A stretch of DNA of 64,000 nucleotides, from positions 36,591 through 100,590 of the forward strand of contig JAHYIY010000010.1 of NCBI GenBank assembly GCA_019429255.1, given 5' to 3'. The stretch comes from Desulfuromonadales bacterium (GTDB lineage Bacteria > Desulfobacterota > Desulfuromonadia > Desulfuromonadales > Geopsychrobacteraceae). This document shows positions 9,342-18,308 of the stretch, piece by piece (within the stretch, counting starts at the first letter, position 1; every line of letters starts with the position of its first letter). The position numbers were made by a program, and so were the translations under genes. The notes under the pieces were generated by a model. That model searched no databases and had not been told where the DNA came from. It saw only the letters and a program-made list of their open reading frames with translations.

Positions 9342-10252
9342 TAAACCCCCTTTGCTGATTGCAGATTGGTCAAAGGAGCTTTGCGACTGCTCAACCAGAC
9401 CCCGAAGAAGACCAGAATGCAGGCAAATAATTGTGACAGGTTAAGTTTGTCACCCAGAATGAGCATCCCCATGATCACAGCAAATACCGGAATCAAATTG
9501 ACATATGCGGCGGCGCGATTAGCCGGAATTTTGCTGACACCGAAATTATAACAGCCGTAGGCCAGACAGCTGATGGCAACCCCGAGATAGATAACGGCCA
9601 GAGCAGGAACCATTACCCAGCCGGCCGGCAGACCCGCACCCGGCAGTAGCAAAAAAGGGAAAAAAAACAGACTGCCGATAAAAGCCTGAAAAGCCGTCAG
9701 GAACAGGGGCGGGTAGTGACTGCTTAAGTGTTTGACCGAAATGGTATAGCCGGCAGCAAAAATCATCGCGAGAAACTCCAGAAAATTACCCAGTAAGGGG
9801 TTAGGCGCATTGTCGCTGCTGTCTCCAGCCAGGCTCAACCAGATAACGCCACCAATTGCTACACCGAAGCCGATCAGGGTCTGGCGGCGAATCTGTTCCT
9901 TCAACAGACCCCAGGCCAGCACAGCCACCAACAAGGGCAGGATAGCGGAAATCATTCCGGCTTGGGAAGCACTGGTCAATTCAAGGGCTTTGGCTTCAAA
10001 CAGAAAATACAGACAGGGTTCGCAAAAAGCCATTAACAGCAGGTATTTGACATCTTTGCGGCGGAATATCAGACGCCGGAAAGATGGGATAAAGATAGAG
10101 AAACACAGGGTAGCAATCAGCATCCGGCCAAAAACCACCTGCATTGGATGATATCCCGTGAGCGCCAACTTCATGGCAACAAAAGAGCTGGCCCAGAGAA
10201 TCATCGCCAGCAGCAGACAGATTTGTGGTAACCATTGATTGAATTTCCTCAC
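9341..10252 (-). CDS. EamA/DMT-family transporter
   Basis: 303 residues, about ten membrane helices in two EamA repeats. The N-terminal pattern LLLAMILWASSFVAMKLAL and the second-repeat block VIYLGVAISCLAYGCYNFGV are typical of the drug/metabolite exporter superfamily. The substrate cannot be read from sequence; relatives export amino acids or metabolites. It is the first gene of a two-gene unit with trmO. ATG and TTG starts near 10252 and 10265 are both possible, because the region upstream has only a weak ribosome site. Confidence 0.88.
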   Translation of the reverse strand: MRKFNQWLPQICLLLAMILWASSFVAMKLALTGYHPMQVVFGRMLIATLCFSIFIPSFRRLIFRRKDVKYLLLMAFCEPCLYFLFEAKALELTSASQAGMISAILPLLVAVLAWGLLKEQIRRQTLIGFGVAIGGVIWLSLAGDSSDNAPNPLLGNFLEFLAMIFAAGYTISVKHLSSHYPPLFLTAFQAFIGSLFFFPFLLLPGAGLPAGWVMVPALAVIYLGVAISCLAYGCYNFGVSKIPANRAAAYVNLIPVFAVIMGMLILGDKLNLSQLFACILVFFGVWLSSRKAPLTNLQSAKGV

Positions 10253-10443
10253 CTAAGTACTCCATAGTAAGATTCAGCCGGAAGATAATACCCCCTGATA
10301 AATCTTTCCATCAAAAAACATAAGGAACCATTATTGTCTTGTAAGAGAGACAGAGAAATTTTCACTACCAACAAATAACCTGATAGGGTAACTTTTCTGA
10401 TTGCAGGGCGAATAACAGGAAAACCCTTATTGCGGAGAACAGC

Positions 10444-11418
10444 ATGCTAATCTGTGAGCAATGTATACCTACCTTTGACGATACCCTCAACCACCACCAG
10501 ATTCAGCTGGAGCGTCAAACGATTTTCACCCTCCAGATCAATGTCGGCAAGCTATGTAATCAATCCTGCGCCCATTGCCATGTTGACGCCGGCCCCTGGC
10601 GCGACGAGATGATGACGACAACGACCTTTGACCGACTGATTGAGCTGCTGGAGCAGTCGCCTGCTGTGCAAACCGTCGATATGACCGGCGGTGCACCGGA
10701 ACTCAACCCCAACTTTCGTCCCTTCGTGAAGAAGGTCAGGGCGCTGGGCAAGAACCTTCTGCTGCGCTGTAATCTGACCGTGCTGTTTGAGCCCGGGCAG
10801 GAAGATACCGCCGCATTTCTGGCACAACAGCGGGTCGAAGTCGTAGCTTCTTTGCCCTGCTATCTCGAAGATAATGTCAACAATCAGCGTGGTGACGGGG
10901 TGTTTGCTAAAAGCATCAAGGCCCTTAAGCAACTCAACGCTCTGGGTTACGGGCAGCCCGACGCAGAGTTGCAATTAAATCTGGTTTACAACCCCGTCGG
11001 AGCGCATTTGCCACCCAGTCAAACCGCTTTGGAACAGGCCTATCGCGAGCAACTTATGGGTCGGTTCGGGATTGTTTTCAACCGGCTCTATACCCTCTCC
11101 AACATTCCGGTAACCCGTTATGCCCAGCATTTGCATCGAAACCAGCAGTATGATGACTATCTGAATCTGCTGGTGGAGAACTTCAACCCCGTCGCTGCGC
11201 GCAACCTCATGTGTCTGCAACAGGTCTCTGTCGCCTGGGATGGTAGCCTTTATGACTGTGATTTTAATCAGATGGTTAACCTTCCCGTGGGCGGTGAGGT
11301 CTGCAACATCTGGGATATCGAACGTCTCGAACAGGTCCCTCGCCGCATCGCCACCGCTGAGCATTGTTTCGGCTGCAGCGCTGGTGCCGGCAGTTCCTGT
11401 GGCGGAGCACTGCTATGA
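10444..11418 (+). CDS. Radical SAM/Cys-rich protein, ArsS-like
   Basis: 324 residues. The radical SAM cluster motif CNQSCAHCHVDAGP (CxxxCxxC) is at residues about 38–51, followed by DMTGGAPELNPNF. The C-terminal Cys-rich part ends in CFGCSAGAGSSCGG, the hallmark of the rSAM/SeCys (DUF3641) family. Members are assigned to arsenosugar biosynthesis (ArsS), and some use selenocysteine; here all positions are Cys. GCGGAGAAC precedes the ATG. The next gene, whose ATG overlaps this stop by ATGA, is destroyed by a MITE. The loss of the partner makes a working arsenic pathway doubtful. Confidence 0.85.
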   Translation: MLICEQCIPTFDDTLNHHQIQLERQTIFTLQINVGKLCNQSCAHCHVDAGPWRDEMMTTTTFDRLIELLEQSPAVQTVDMTGGAPELNPNFRPFVKKVRALGKNLLLRCNLTVLFEPGQEDTAAFLAQQRVEVVASLPCYLEDNVNNQRGDGVFAKSIKALKQLNALGYGQPDAELQLNLVYNPVGAHLPPSQTALEQAYREQLMGRFGIVFNRLYTLSNIPVTRYAQHLHRNQQYDDYLNLLVENFNPVAARNLMCLQQVSVAWDGSLYDCDFNQMVNLPVGGEVCNIWDIERLEQVPRRIATAEHCFGCSAGAGSSCGGALL

Positions 11419-11671
11419 GCTTCGAGACGATCGTAACTATTCAGCGCTATCCTTGCGCAGGGCCTTTGGATCCTGTGGCAAGGGTTTTTGTCGCCATGGA
11501 CGGCGACAAAAAGCGGTCATGGAAGACCCAACGGGAAACAATCGCGTCCCTTGACATAGGATTCAAAGGCCCGGTGCTGAACAGATACAGACGATCAATG
11601 AAACCCGCAGTCAATCGATTCAGAATTATTACGGGGATGTGCTGCAAAGCAGTCATGATCTACGGACCACC
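11415..11671 (+). pseudogene. Remnant of a SAM-dependent methyltransferase gene, split by a MITE
   Basis: If the 156-bp MITE at 11433–11588 and one copy of its 8-bp target duplication are removed, an ATG overlapping the arsS-like stop opens a frame of 31 codons. It reads MSFETINETRSQ, then SIQNYYGDVLQSSHDLRTT. The YYG-VLQSS-DL-T block is the usual N-terminal signature of arsenite-methyltransferase-like enzymes that follow arsS genes. The conserved cysteines expected next are missing; similarity stops at about 11671, so the rest of the gene is deleted or replaced. The family assignment rests on recalled consensus. Confidence 0.65.
11433..11588 (+). mobile_element. 156-bp MITE, copy 1
   Basis: It begins GTAACTATTCAGC and ends GCTGAACAGATAC. 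The ends are inverted repeats with 11 of 13 positions paired. AGACGATC stands directly before (11425–11432) and directly after (11589–11596) as an 8-bp target duplication. It differs from copy 3 at only three positions. The interior holds the hairpin TGTCGCCATGGACGGCGACA and an imperfect inverted pair CAAGGG/CCCTTG, but no transposase. Confidence 0.92.
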
Positions 11672-11746
11672 TCAGGGTTTTCACAACCACTCTGGTTTTT
11701 TTCTCTGTCATCCCTCAGCCGTAGCCGATACGCCAGGAGCCAGCCC

Positions 11747-12439
11747 ATGCTGTTGATCTGTTTCCGCCAAATCGTTCTGATCCTCATGCTGATGGGGGGA
11801 TCTCTTGTTCAGGCGGCGGATCTGCGATTATCTTTTGGCGATCCTGAACAGGGAATTGCCGACGGTTGGCGTGAGCAGCATTTTCGCGCGACAGATCCGA
11901 CGCAGTACCGCTTGCTCGAAGATGGTGGCGAGGTGGTGCTGCAGGCTGAAAGCCGCAAGCAGGCGTCGGGGCTGGTGTATGAAATCGATGTCGATCTCGC
12001 CTCCTATCCGATTCTCGTATGGCGCTGGAAGGTAGAGGGTATTATTCCTGCCGGAAACGCCCTGACCAGGGAGGGAGATGACTATCCTGCCCGCGTCTAT
12101 GTGGTGTTTCCCCACTGGTTCAAGCCCAAAACCAGAAGTATCAACTACATCTGGGCCAATCGCCTGGCGCAAGGGGAGGTCGTTCCCAACCCCTTTTTCG
12201 GTAATGCCCGCATGATGGCGGTGCAAAGCGGAAATGAGCGGGCCGGCACCTGGATTACAGAATGTCGTAATGTTTATCAGGATTACCGCGAGATTTTTGG
12301 CGATGCTCCGCCAACAGCCGGAGCCATCGCCCTGATGACCGATACCGATAATACCGGCGGAGAAGCCCGCGCCTGGTACGCCGATATCCGTCTGGTGGCG
12401 GCAGACAAGGATGCTGATCCGCCCCTTTACTGCCCCTGA
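11747..12439 (+). CDS. DUF3047 family exported protein
   Basis: 230 residues with a signal peptide (residues 1–22, ending VQAA). The body follows the DUF3047 pattern: WREQHF, a W-R-W motif in ILVWRWKVEG, DDYPARVYVVFP, NYIWAN, and the end block AIALMTDTDNTGGEARAWYADI. It is a beta-rich, possibly carbohydrate- or lipid-binding fold; function unknown. CCAGGAGCCAGCCC precedes the ATG. An upstream in-frame start at 11639 lies inside the methyltransferase remnant and is rejected. Confidence 0.82.
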   Translation: MLLICFRQIVLILMLMGGSLVQAADLRLSFGDPEQGIADGWREQHFRATDPTQYRLLEDGGEVVLQAESRKQASGLVYEIDVDLASYPILVWRWKVEGIIPAGNALTREGDDYPARVYVVFPHWFKPKTRSINYIWANRLAQGEVVPNPFFGNARMMAVQSGNERAGTWITECRNVYQDYREIFGDAPPTAGAIALMTDTDNTGGEARAWYADIRLVAADKDADPPLYCP

Positions 12440-12859
12440 GCAGGCTTGATGTTGTTGCCAATACTCCTTCCTTGGAGCCGTTTTTGAACCGCCGCCGCAG
12501 TCTGATCAGGGTTTTCTTCAGGGAGGGTGTAGGGAAGTCAGAACAGTTCGGGTGAAAAAACCGTTGGCAGTTTGGCAGCCGCTTTAACCGTCCTGTTCCC
12601 AGATATCAGGGTTTGTAAGAATAGTCAAAGGTCATCTTCTCAGGCGCATGAAGGAAAACAGAATGACTTGCGAGACTCTCTTATTGCATTTCTGACAATT
12701 CCAATCATGCCGGTGCCATTCGACTTATTGCTTCGGCGACAAAACAGTTAAAAGTTGAACTTACATCCTCATTCCCGCGAAAGCGGGAATCCAGTGAGAT
12801 TTTAGGCTGTTAAAGAACGGATCCCCAATTAAGGCACGCGGGGATGACAGGTTATTTAC
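12440..12859. repeat. Gene-free gap with a REP-like hairpin
   Basis: No convincing gene in 420 bp. At about 12770–12792 lies CATTCCCGCGAAAGCGGGAA, a hairpin word widespread between bacterial genes, and at 12820–12850 a related GGATCCCC…GCGGGGATGACAG piece. The pair looks like one REP-type element. The rest shows nothing recognisable. Confidence 0.55.
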
Positions 12860-13912
12860 TCACCGGAGTAATAACATCCTTCTAACCGGGCGCAAGGACA
12901 CCAATATCAGCAGGATCAGGGCGCTCCACTCCAACCACAGGGGCAGCAATTCCTGCACGGCACCGATCTGTGCCGGAACTTCAATGCTAAATTCCCTGAC
13001 AACCCCGTCAACCAGCACTCCGAGTACCAAGGAAGTAGAAACAATACCGATCAGGTAGCAGCCAAGGGCACGATTGCCCATTTCCCGGCGCAGCACTCCG
13101 AGGGTGGCCAGACTTGTGATCGGGCCTGCCAGCAGGAATACCAGTACCGTACCCGGGGAGACCCCAGCCACCAGCATGGCTGCGGCGATGGGCGTCGCGG
13201 CGGTGGCACAGATGTACAACGGAATACCGATCACCGCCATGAGCAACATCGGCCCGAGACCACTGCCGTAAGCGGCCAGGGCTTGCGGCGGCACAAAGGC
13301 CAGAAGCAGACCCGCCATCACCAGACCGATCACCAACCAGAGGCGAATATCATCCAGGAGCTCACCGAAAGCATAACTCACGCCGTTACGCAACCGATCG
13401 ACAAAGGGAAGCTTGGCGGCATTCTGCGGCACTGATTTGCAAGTACAGGTATCCTTGCAAGCAATATTGTCGGAAGACACTGAGTCAGGAGACAAGGGGA
13501 GATTGGTTGCAGATCTGTCTGATGTGGCAACAAGCAACCCAGTGATGATGGCAGTGACCACAGCGCCACTCGCCCGTACTATAGCCATGAAGGGTCCGAG
13601 CAGAGCATAGGTGATGGCGAGGGAGTCGACCCCGATGCCGGGGGTCCCAATGAGAAACGCGGTGGTTGGCCCACGGCCGGCACCGCCCCGGTGTAGCGCC
13701 AGAGCCGTCGGAATGGCTCCACAGGAACATAGTGGCAAAGGAGCTCCGATGACCGCTGCACGGGCGATGTCCAGCAGGTCGGATCCGCCAATCAGACGCT
13801 GCAGAACATCTTCAGGCACAAAGGCTTTGATCAGCCCGGCGGCAAAAAACCCAACCAGCAGCCAGGGTGCAGCTGTTAGGGCAATGGAGAGAATTTCGTT
13901 AAGGATGATCAT
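12860..13912 (-). CDS. SO_0444-family Cu/Zn efflux permease
   Basis: 350 residues, about eight membrane helices in two halves, DUF318/YraQ superfamily. The first half has GAPLPLCSCGAIPTALAL and the second GIPLYICATAATPIAAAML, the paired signature of SO_0444-type metal permeases. A Cys-rich cytoplasmic loop (CKDTCTC, about residues 160–166) between the halves could bind the metal. ATG at 13912 is preferred over a TTG at 13930. Neither has a strong ribosome site. It stands alone, with a hairpin element after it. Confidence 0.85.
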   Translation of the reverse strand: MIILNEILSIALTAAPWLLVGFFAAGLIKAFVPEDVLQRLIGGSDLLDIARAAVIGAPLPLCSCGAIPTALALHRGGAGRGPTTAFLIGTPGIGVDSLAITYALLGPFMAIVRASGAVVTAIITGLLVATSDRSATNLPLSPDSVSSDNIACKDTCTCKSVPQNAAKLPFVDRLRNGVSYAFGELLDDIRLWLVIGLVMAGLLLAFVPPQALAAYGSGLGPMLLMAVIGIPLYICATAATPIAAAMLVAGVSPGTVLVFLLAGPITSLATLGVLRREMGNRALGCYLIGIVSTSLVLGVLVDGVVREFSIEVPAQIGAVQELLPLWLEWSALILLILVSLRPVRRMLLLR

Positions 13913-13930
13913 GTGTCGGATTCCAATCAA

Positions 13931-14543
13931 GGGTTATCTGTCGAAATGATTTGTTGTACCATTATCAAGTATCATCCGAAGACCGCTGACTCCACAACCC
14001 ACTGACAGGATTATCCTTGCGCGGGGACCAGCAACAACATAATAAATCGTCCTCACCGGAGCCACAAGACAGCGCTGCTGAACTCCAATCCCAGGTGAGA
14101 GAAGCAAAAGAGTGGCACCAGGAATAGTCGCAAAATCATTGTTGGTGTAGACGGGCATTCTTGCCCTTGCCATAGCAAATGGTGCTCTAGGTGAAGCCGC
14201 TCTGACGCCAAAATCGGGCCAAGCGCCCGGCCTTTCCCTGCGCGCTTTTTTCCTTTCAGCGCTGAGCGTATGTGTGGCGTATTTTGTTCTACCTGGTTGG
14301 GGGCGACAAAACCGTGACAGCTTGCTGCCATTGGTGGAGGCTGGTTAGTCCTCACGCTGATATGACATGGGGTCTTGTACCCGTGCGGATCTGGACACAT
14401 AAGATTGACGGACTAAAAGAAAGTGACTTTATTCTTGCGGCAAAGATCAGCGTATTGAAAAAACGGGCATCCTAATATCAGCAGAACGGGCAGGAGACCG
14501 GATATTCGGTGGCCGGAACCGATCAGGTTTTTATTCTGATTGC
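13931..14543. other. Gap without a supported gene
   Basis: About 610 bp between the permease and the NrsF gene. Short open frames exist on both strands (13934–14173, 14053–14400 minus; 14272–14475 plus), but none has a ribosome site, known motif or plausible composition. I see no tRNA, hairpin terminator or repeat copy. It may be decayed DNA. Confidence 0.4.
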
Positions 14544-15215
14544 TTAAGAGACCCACCGGGTTTCTGAGCGGTTTTGCCAGCGTCCCAGCAGCCAGCGCCC
14601 CAGCCCCATCCCAACTAGCGTCATGAACATCACCGGGAGAAAGTGCCAGACTACAAGCTGCACTGGATCATCACTGGGATCCACCAGCCGCAGCAGGATA
14701 TAACCCAGGCCGGCAACGCACAGACCGATCATGCTCCCGGCCCAGCAGCAGCGGGTGGGGGCGGCTTTGGCTGTGACATAAAACATGACTCCCCCCGGTA
14801 GCAGCCCGTAGAGGATGATGCGCACGACACAATCAAAGCGACCCAATTGTAGGCACTCACTTAAAGTCAGGGTACTGAAGTTCCACATGCCGTAGATAAG
14901 CAAGCCGGCAAACAGGCCCAGGGGTAGTAAGGGCACAAAGCGGACCCAGGGTTTCTGGTTGATGTCGGGCAGGCTGAGCCAGCCGGCAGCCAGCGTACTG
15001 AGCAGCACAACGCCCAGCATCAGCAGGACTTCAGTTAAAAACAGGCTTTGCTGAATTTTCTGACCGATATCGTCGCGCAACCCGTGGCTCACTAACAACA
15101 GGGCAAAGTAGAGGGTCATCAGCATCAACAGGCGCAACACGACAGCGGAAGCCTTGGGTGCAGCCTTTGGCGCGCCTGCTTGGGCAAGTCGGGTGATAAG
15201 ATCACTGGTTTGCAT
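14544..15215 (-). CDS. NrsF-type anti-sigma factor (DUF1109)
   Basis: 223 residues with six predicted membrane helices after a short cytoplasmic N-terminus (MQTSDLITRLAQAG). The family holds an ECF sigma factor at the membrane. Conserved cysteines that could sense redox or metal stress are seen in LSECLQLGRFDCV and TRCCWAG. It overlaps the ECF sigma gene by 14 nt, the usual sigma/anti-sigma order. The predicted role follows from this pairing and from Caulobacter NrsF. Confidence 0.85.
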   Translation of the reverse strand: MQTSDLITRLAQAGAPKAAPKASAVVLRLLMLMTLYFALLLVSHGLRDDIGQKIQQSLFLTEVLLMLGVVLLSTLAAGWLSLPDINQKPWVRFVPLLPLGLFAGLLIYGMWNFSTLTLSECLQLGRFDCVVRIILYGLLPGGVMFYVTAKAAPTRCCWAGSMIGLCVAGLGYILLRLVDPSDDPVQLVVWHFLPVMFMTLVGMGLGRWLLGRWQNRSETRWVS

Positions 15216-15771
15216 GAGAATCTTCCTGTTGGGCCTGTAGCGCCAGGGTTTTCATGGCGCGGTGGACGGCGACCTTGACGGCGCCCTCAGTCATGCCGAG
15301 GCTGTTCCCCACGTCCCGGGCACTATGCCCTTCGATTTTCATCATCTGGATAATAGTTCGCTCCCGCGGGGATAAGGTTTCAAGTAATCTGTCAAGCTGT
15401 TGACGATCATCCAGTGCCATCCGCAACTCCGGTGCCCTCTGTTCTGCAACAGCCTCCAGTTCCACCTGGATTCCCGCCGCTTTACGTCGGTAATGGCTGC
15501 GCAGATGATCCTTGATCTTGTAATCGGCAATGGCAAACATCCAGTTCAAAAAAGAGCGATCGCTATTGAAGGTGTGTCCGGCGCGATGGACGGCCAGCAG
15601 GACGTCCTGTACCTGATCCTCCAACTCGCTGTGATCCCCCAGGCGCTTGTAGATAAAACCCCGAATCATTGGAGCGATATCCGTTAGCAGTTGATGGTAA
15701 GCCTTGCCGTCACCCGTCTGGGCTTTACGCATGGCTTCGGCAAGCTGCCGATCTGTTGGTGAAGGAGCCAT
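15202..15771 (-). CDS. ECF RNA polymerase sigma factor (SigF-like)
   Basis: 189 residues. Region 2 (IRGFIYKRLGDHSELEDQVQDVLLAVHRA … SFLNWMFAIADYKIKDHLR) and region 4 (LDRLLETLSPRERTIIQMMKIEGHSARDVGNSLGM; then EGAVKVAVHRAMKTL) are complete. It is co-transcribed with its membrane anti-sigma, and genes under its control probably answer oxidative or metal stress by analogy with SigF–NrsF. GAAGGAGCC follows the first codon rather than preceding it, so the start is not firmly set; the upstream TTGGGTCTTCC offers little. Confidence 0.92.
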   Translation of the reverse strand: MAPSPTDRQLAEAMRKAQTGDGKAYHQLLTDIAPMIRGFIYKRLGDHSELEDQVQDVLLAVHRAGHTFNSDRSFLNWMFAIADYKIKDHLRSHYRRKAAGIQVELEAVAEQRAPELRMALDDRQQLDRLLETLSPRERTIIQMMKIEGHSARDVGNSLGMTEGAVKVAVHRAMKTLALQAQQEDSHANQ

Positions 15772-16032
15772 CTTGGGTCTTCCGATAGTGATTTATTTGC
15801 AGAAACCATAGCATGATACGCTGAATATGATAAAAACAAACCTCTTCGCTTTTGCCTTCGCTTTTGGCGAGGTCAAGCAGATGATGACCCGGACGTACGA
15901 GTCAACGCGTCAATGGTTGGGTGATGGCAGTCTAGATCGGGATGATGACTAGGCAGGGATTGTGCCGCATCGCCATGACATGTGATCATAAGTGACTATG
16001 CAGTTTCTGGTGCGAATAATCGCCACCAGTAC

Positions 16033-16713
16033 TTATCTTTCTTGCTTTTTTAAGGCCTCAAGATCAGGAATCAACAAAGAGCGGTAGGCGGTTTGCAGAA
16101 GTCCTGCACGTTTGAGCCGGGCGATTTCCTCAGCGACAGCTTCACGCGTTGCTCCCACCAGATAGGCAATATCCTTCTGCGTAATTGTCAGCCTGATGCC
16201 GTTTGCTTCCTTGATTCCGTGACGTTCGGTGAGGCGTAGCAAGGTTGTTTTGAGTCGTTCCGAGACAGATTTAAAGGTCAGATCCTGGAGACGGGTTTCC
16301 AATTCGCGCAGGCGAAAGCCGATCAACTTCATGATATTGAAGGTCAACTCCGGATGTTCAGTCAGAAATTTATTAAAATGGGTGCGGCTGAAGATACAGA
16401 CCAGGCTGTCCTCGGTAGCTTCGGCAAAGTGTGAGCGCCTTTTTTCATCGGTGACGGCCAGTTCTCCAAAAATTTCACCAGGGCCTAAGACATCGAGCGT
16501 GATTTCATTACCTTCGGCATTCACCATTCCCAGGCGAACCCGCCCTTTTTTAACCAGATAAATCTTGTCACTGACATCACGGGACAGATAAAAAGGCTGG
16601 CCACGGAGGCATTCCTCCATTTTGCTGATACCTGCCAGATATGACTTGTCCTCATCACTGAGGTTGGCAAAAACCCCGCCGGCATTCTTGATGTACCAGA
16701 TTTTATCCTGCAT
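16033..16713 (-). CDS. Crp/Fnr-family transcription regulator
   Basis: 226 residues: cyclic-nucleotide-type beta roll (residues about 20–115), dimer helix, and a C-terminal winged helix (LTITQKDIAYLVGATREAVAEEIARLKRAG) with the recognition helix intact. The FNR iron-sulfur cysteine cluster is absent, so it is not an oxygen-sensing FNR. GGAGAAGAAAGA just before ATG 16713 fixes the start; the ATG at 16734 lies upstream of that site. It diverges from the tlpA–ccdA pair, which it may control. Confidence 0.9.
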   Translation of the reverse strand: MQDKIWYIKNAGGVFANLSDEDKSYLAGISKMEECLRGQPFYLSRDVSDKIYLVKKGRVRLGMVNAEGNEITLDVLGPGEIFGELAVTDEKRRSHFAEATEDSLVCIFSRTHFNKFLTEHPELTFNIMKLIGFRLRELETRLQDLTFKSVSERLKTTLLRLTERHGIKEANGIRLTITQKDIAYLVGATREAVAEEIARLKRAGLLQTAYRSLLIPDLEALKKQER

Positions 16714-16761
16714 TCTTTCTTCTCCGATAAACATTAAGGCCCTATTTTAACAGGTTTTTAC

Positions 16762-16778
16762 TTGATTAAAAGAATTAA
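16762..16778. promoter_or_regulatory. Candidate Crp/Fnr-type operator
   Basis: TTGATTAAAAGAATTAA is a near-palindrome (TTgATT-N5-AATtAA) in the 178-bp region shared by the divergent regulator and tlpA genes. Its geometry resembles FNR/Crp-like boxes. It lies about 50 nt upstream of the regulator start, suiting autoregulation. Confidence 0.4.
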
Positions 16779-16891
16779 CTTAACAAATAATTCCACCACT
16801 TTTACAAAAAGTATCCCAGCTTATATTTAAACGGGTTCAAATAGCGTTCTAATGACAAAAAAGCACTGAAAATCTTTCAGGAGCCGAAACG

Positions 16892-17407
16892 ATGAAAAAA
16901 AATAATTCTGCCGGGAATGTTCTTTGTTGTGCCCTATTCATTATTGCTCTGACCTGTTTTTTTGCCTCAACAGCGATGGCTTTGAAAATCGGAGATAGCG
17001 CACCGGATTTTGCAGTGCTGGATATGCAGGGTATTCAGAGAACCATGACGGATTATCAGGGGCAGGTGGTCATCGTTAATTTCTGGGCGACCTACTGCCC
17101 GCCTTGTCGTGAGGAAAAGCCGTCGATGGAGAAATTTTATCAGGAGAACAAAGATCAGGGATTGCAAATTCTTGCGGTCACCGGTGAGAAAAAACGGTCG
17201 GTAGAAAGATATCTAAAAAAATTCCCTTTAAGTTTAAAAGTGTTACGGGATGAACAAGGAACAATGCATAGATCCTATGGTGTATTAAGTTATCCACAGA
17301 GCTTTGTCGTGGATCGTCACGGAACAATTGTTCACGTCTTTTTTGGATCACAAGACTGGACCGGTCGTGCGGTTTCAGAGGTGATTTTCCCTTTGCTGGC
17401 AGAATAA
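16892..17407 (+). CDS. TlpA/ResA-like thiol-disulfide oxidoreductase
   Basis: 171 residues: signal or anchor sequence (residues 1–30) and a thioredoxin fold. The active site is C69-P-P-C72 in FWATYCPPC, and the cis-Pro is in VLSYPQSFVVD. Such proteins reduce apocytochrome heme-binding cysteines outside the cell membrane. CAGGAGCC precedes the ATG. The ccdA gene starts 24 nt after it, giving a complete electron path for cytochrome c maturation. Confidence 0.92.
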   Translation: MKKNNSAGNVLCCALFIIALTCFFASTAMALKIGDSAPDFAVLDMQGIQRTMTDYQGQVVIVNFWATYCPPCREEKPSMEKFYQENKDQGLQILAVTGEKKRSVERYLKKFPLSLKVLRDEQGTMHRSYGVLSYPQSFVVDRHGTIVHVFFGSQDWTGRAVSEVIFPLLAE

Positions 17408-17430
17408 ACGGCCGGTAGCGAGAACAATTT

Positions 17431-18183
17431 ATGGGTATCGGCGCCGATGTTACCATCTGGGTTGCTTTTTCTGCCGGCATCCTGTCGTTTTTGTCCCCCT
17501 GTGTGTTGCCTCTGGTCCCCGCCTATCTGACCTATATTTCCGGTCTTTCTTTTGCCGAACTTAAAGATGAAAAAGTATCAAGTACGGGTCGCATTCGCAT
17601 CTTCTGGCATGCCCTGCTGTTTGTTGCCGGGTTTTCTCTGATTTTTATTACCCTCGGTGCTTTAACCGGACTGGCTTCCGCGTCGGTTAGTTTTTATCTG
17701 CGCGATGCCTTGGGGGTCATTCAGAAGGTCGGCGGGGTGTTGATCTTTCTGTTCGGAATCCATATCAGCGGCATTTATCGCTTCGGTTTTCTGTTGCGGC
17801 AAAAGCAGGTCCATCTGCAGCATAAACCGGTCGGGCTGGTGGGCACTTTTCTGATCGGCATTGTCTTTGCTGCCGGTTGGACACCCTGCGTTGGACCAAT
17901 CCTAGGAGCTATTCTAGCGGTTGTTGCGGGCAGTGGTGGCGGTGTCGAGCAAGGCACCATTCTGCTCAGTTTTTACTCTGCCGGACTGGGCATCCCCTTT
18001 ATTCTTTCTGCTCTTGCATTTAACCGTCTGGTCGGCATTTTTGACCGGATGAAAAAACATATGCACTTGCTGGAACTGATCACAGGTTTGCTCCTGATGG
18101 GCACTGGTCTGCTTTTGTTTTTTGATCTGTTCAGTGAGATTGCCTGGTATTTGTATGAGCTGCTGCCGGAGGGTTTAGGTTGA
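17431..18183 (+). CDS. ccdA: Cytochrome c biogenesis protein CcdA
   Basis: 250 residues, six membrane helices. Passes electrons from cytosolic thioredoxin to periplasmic thiol proteins such as the adjacent TlpA. The paired redox cysteines lie in FLSPCVLPLVPAYL (helix 1) and GWTPCVGPILGAIL (helix 4), the two inverted halves of the DsbD/CcdA core. There is only a weak GAGAAC-type ribosome site before the ATG, consistent with coupling to tlpA. Confidence 0.94.
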   Translation: MGIGADVTIWVAFSAGILSFLSPCVLPLVPAYLTYISGLSFAELKDEKVSSTGRIRIFWHALLFVAGFSLIFITLGALTGLASASVSFYLRDALGVIQKVGGVLIFLFGIHISGIYRFGFLLRQKQVHLQHKPVGLVGTFLIGIVFAAGWTPCVGPILGAILAVVAGSGGGVEQGTILLSFYSAGLGIPFILSALAFNRLVGIFDRMKKHMHLLELITGLLLMGTGLLLFFDLFSEIAWYLYELLPEGLG

Positions 18184-18242
18184 TAAAGGGAGCATAAGTA
18201 TCGGTCTAGAGTTGCCTTGTTGAGACAAATCGCGAGAAGACG

Positions 18243-18287
18243 AAAAAATCCTAGCGGCGGGCCTGACGTCAGACACGCAGCTAGGAT
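18243..18287 (-). terminator. Intrinsic terminator of the small lipoprotein gene
   Basis: Read on the minus strand, arms ATCCTAGC and GCTAGGAT enclose a GC-rich loop and are followed by six T. It lies 22 nt after the stop of the minus-strand gene at 18309–18464. Confidence 0.75.
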
Positions 18288-18308
18288 CCCTTAGGATAAA
18301 ACCGTTCA

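Noticed and set aside
11364..11756. Open frame across MITE copy 1
   Set aside because: It starts inside the arsS-like gene in the wrong frame and is made of MITE sequence.
12764..12850. Paired palindromes as a CRISPR start
   Set aside because: Only two unequal hairpin words with no regular spacing or repeat units; REP-type element fits better.
14053..14400. 115-codon minus-strand frame in a gene-free gap
   Set aside because: No ribosome site, odd composition, no recognisable domain.
15827..15952. 41-codon plus-strand frame between the ECF sigma and Crp/Fnr genes
   Set aside because: No ribosome site and no homology signal; probably chance.
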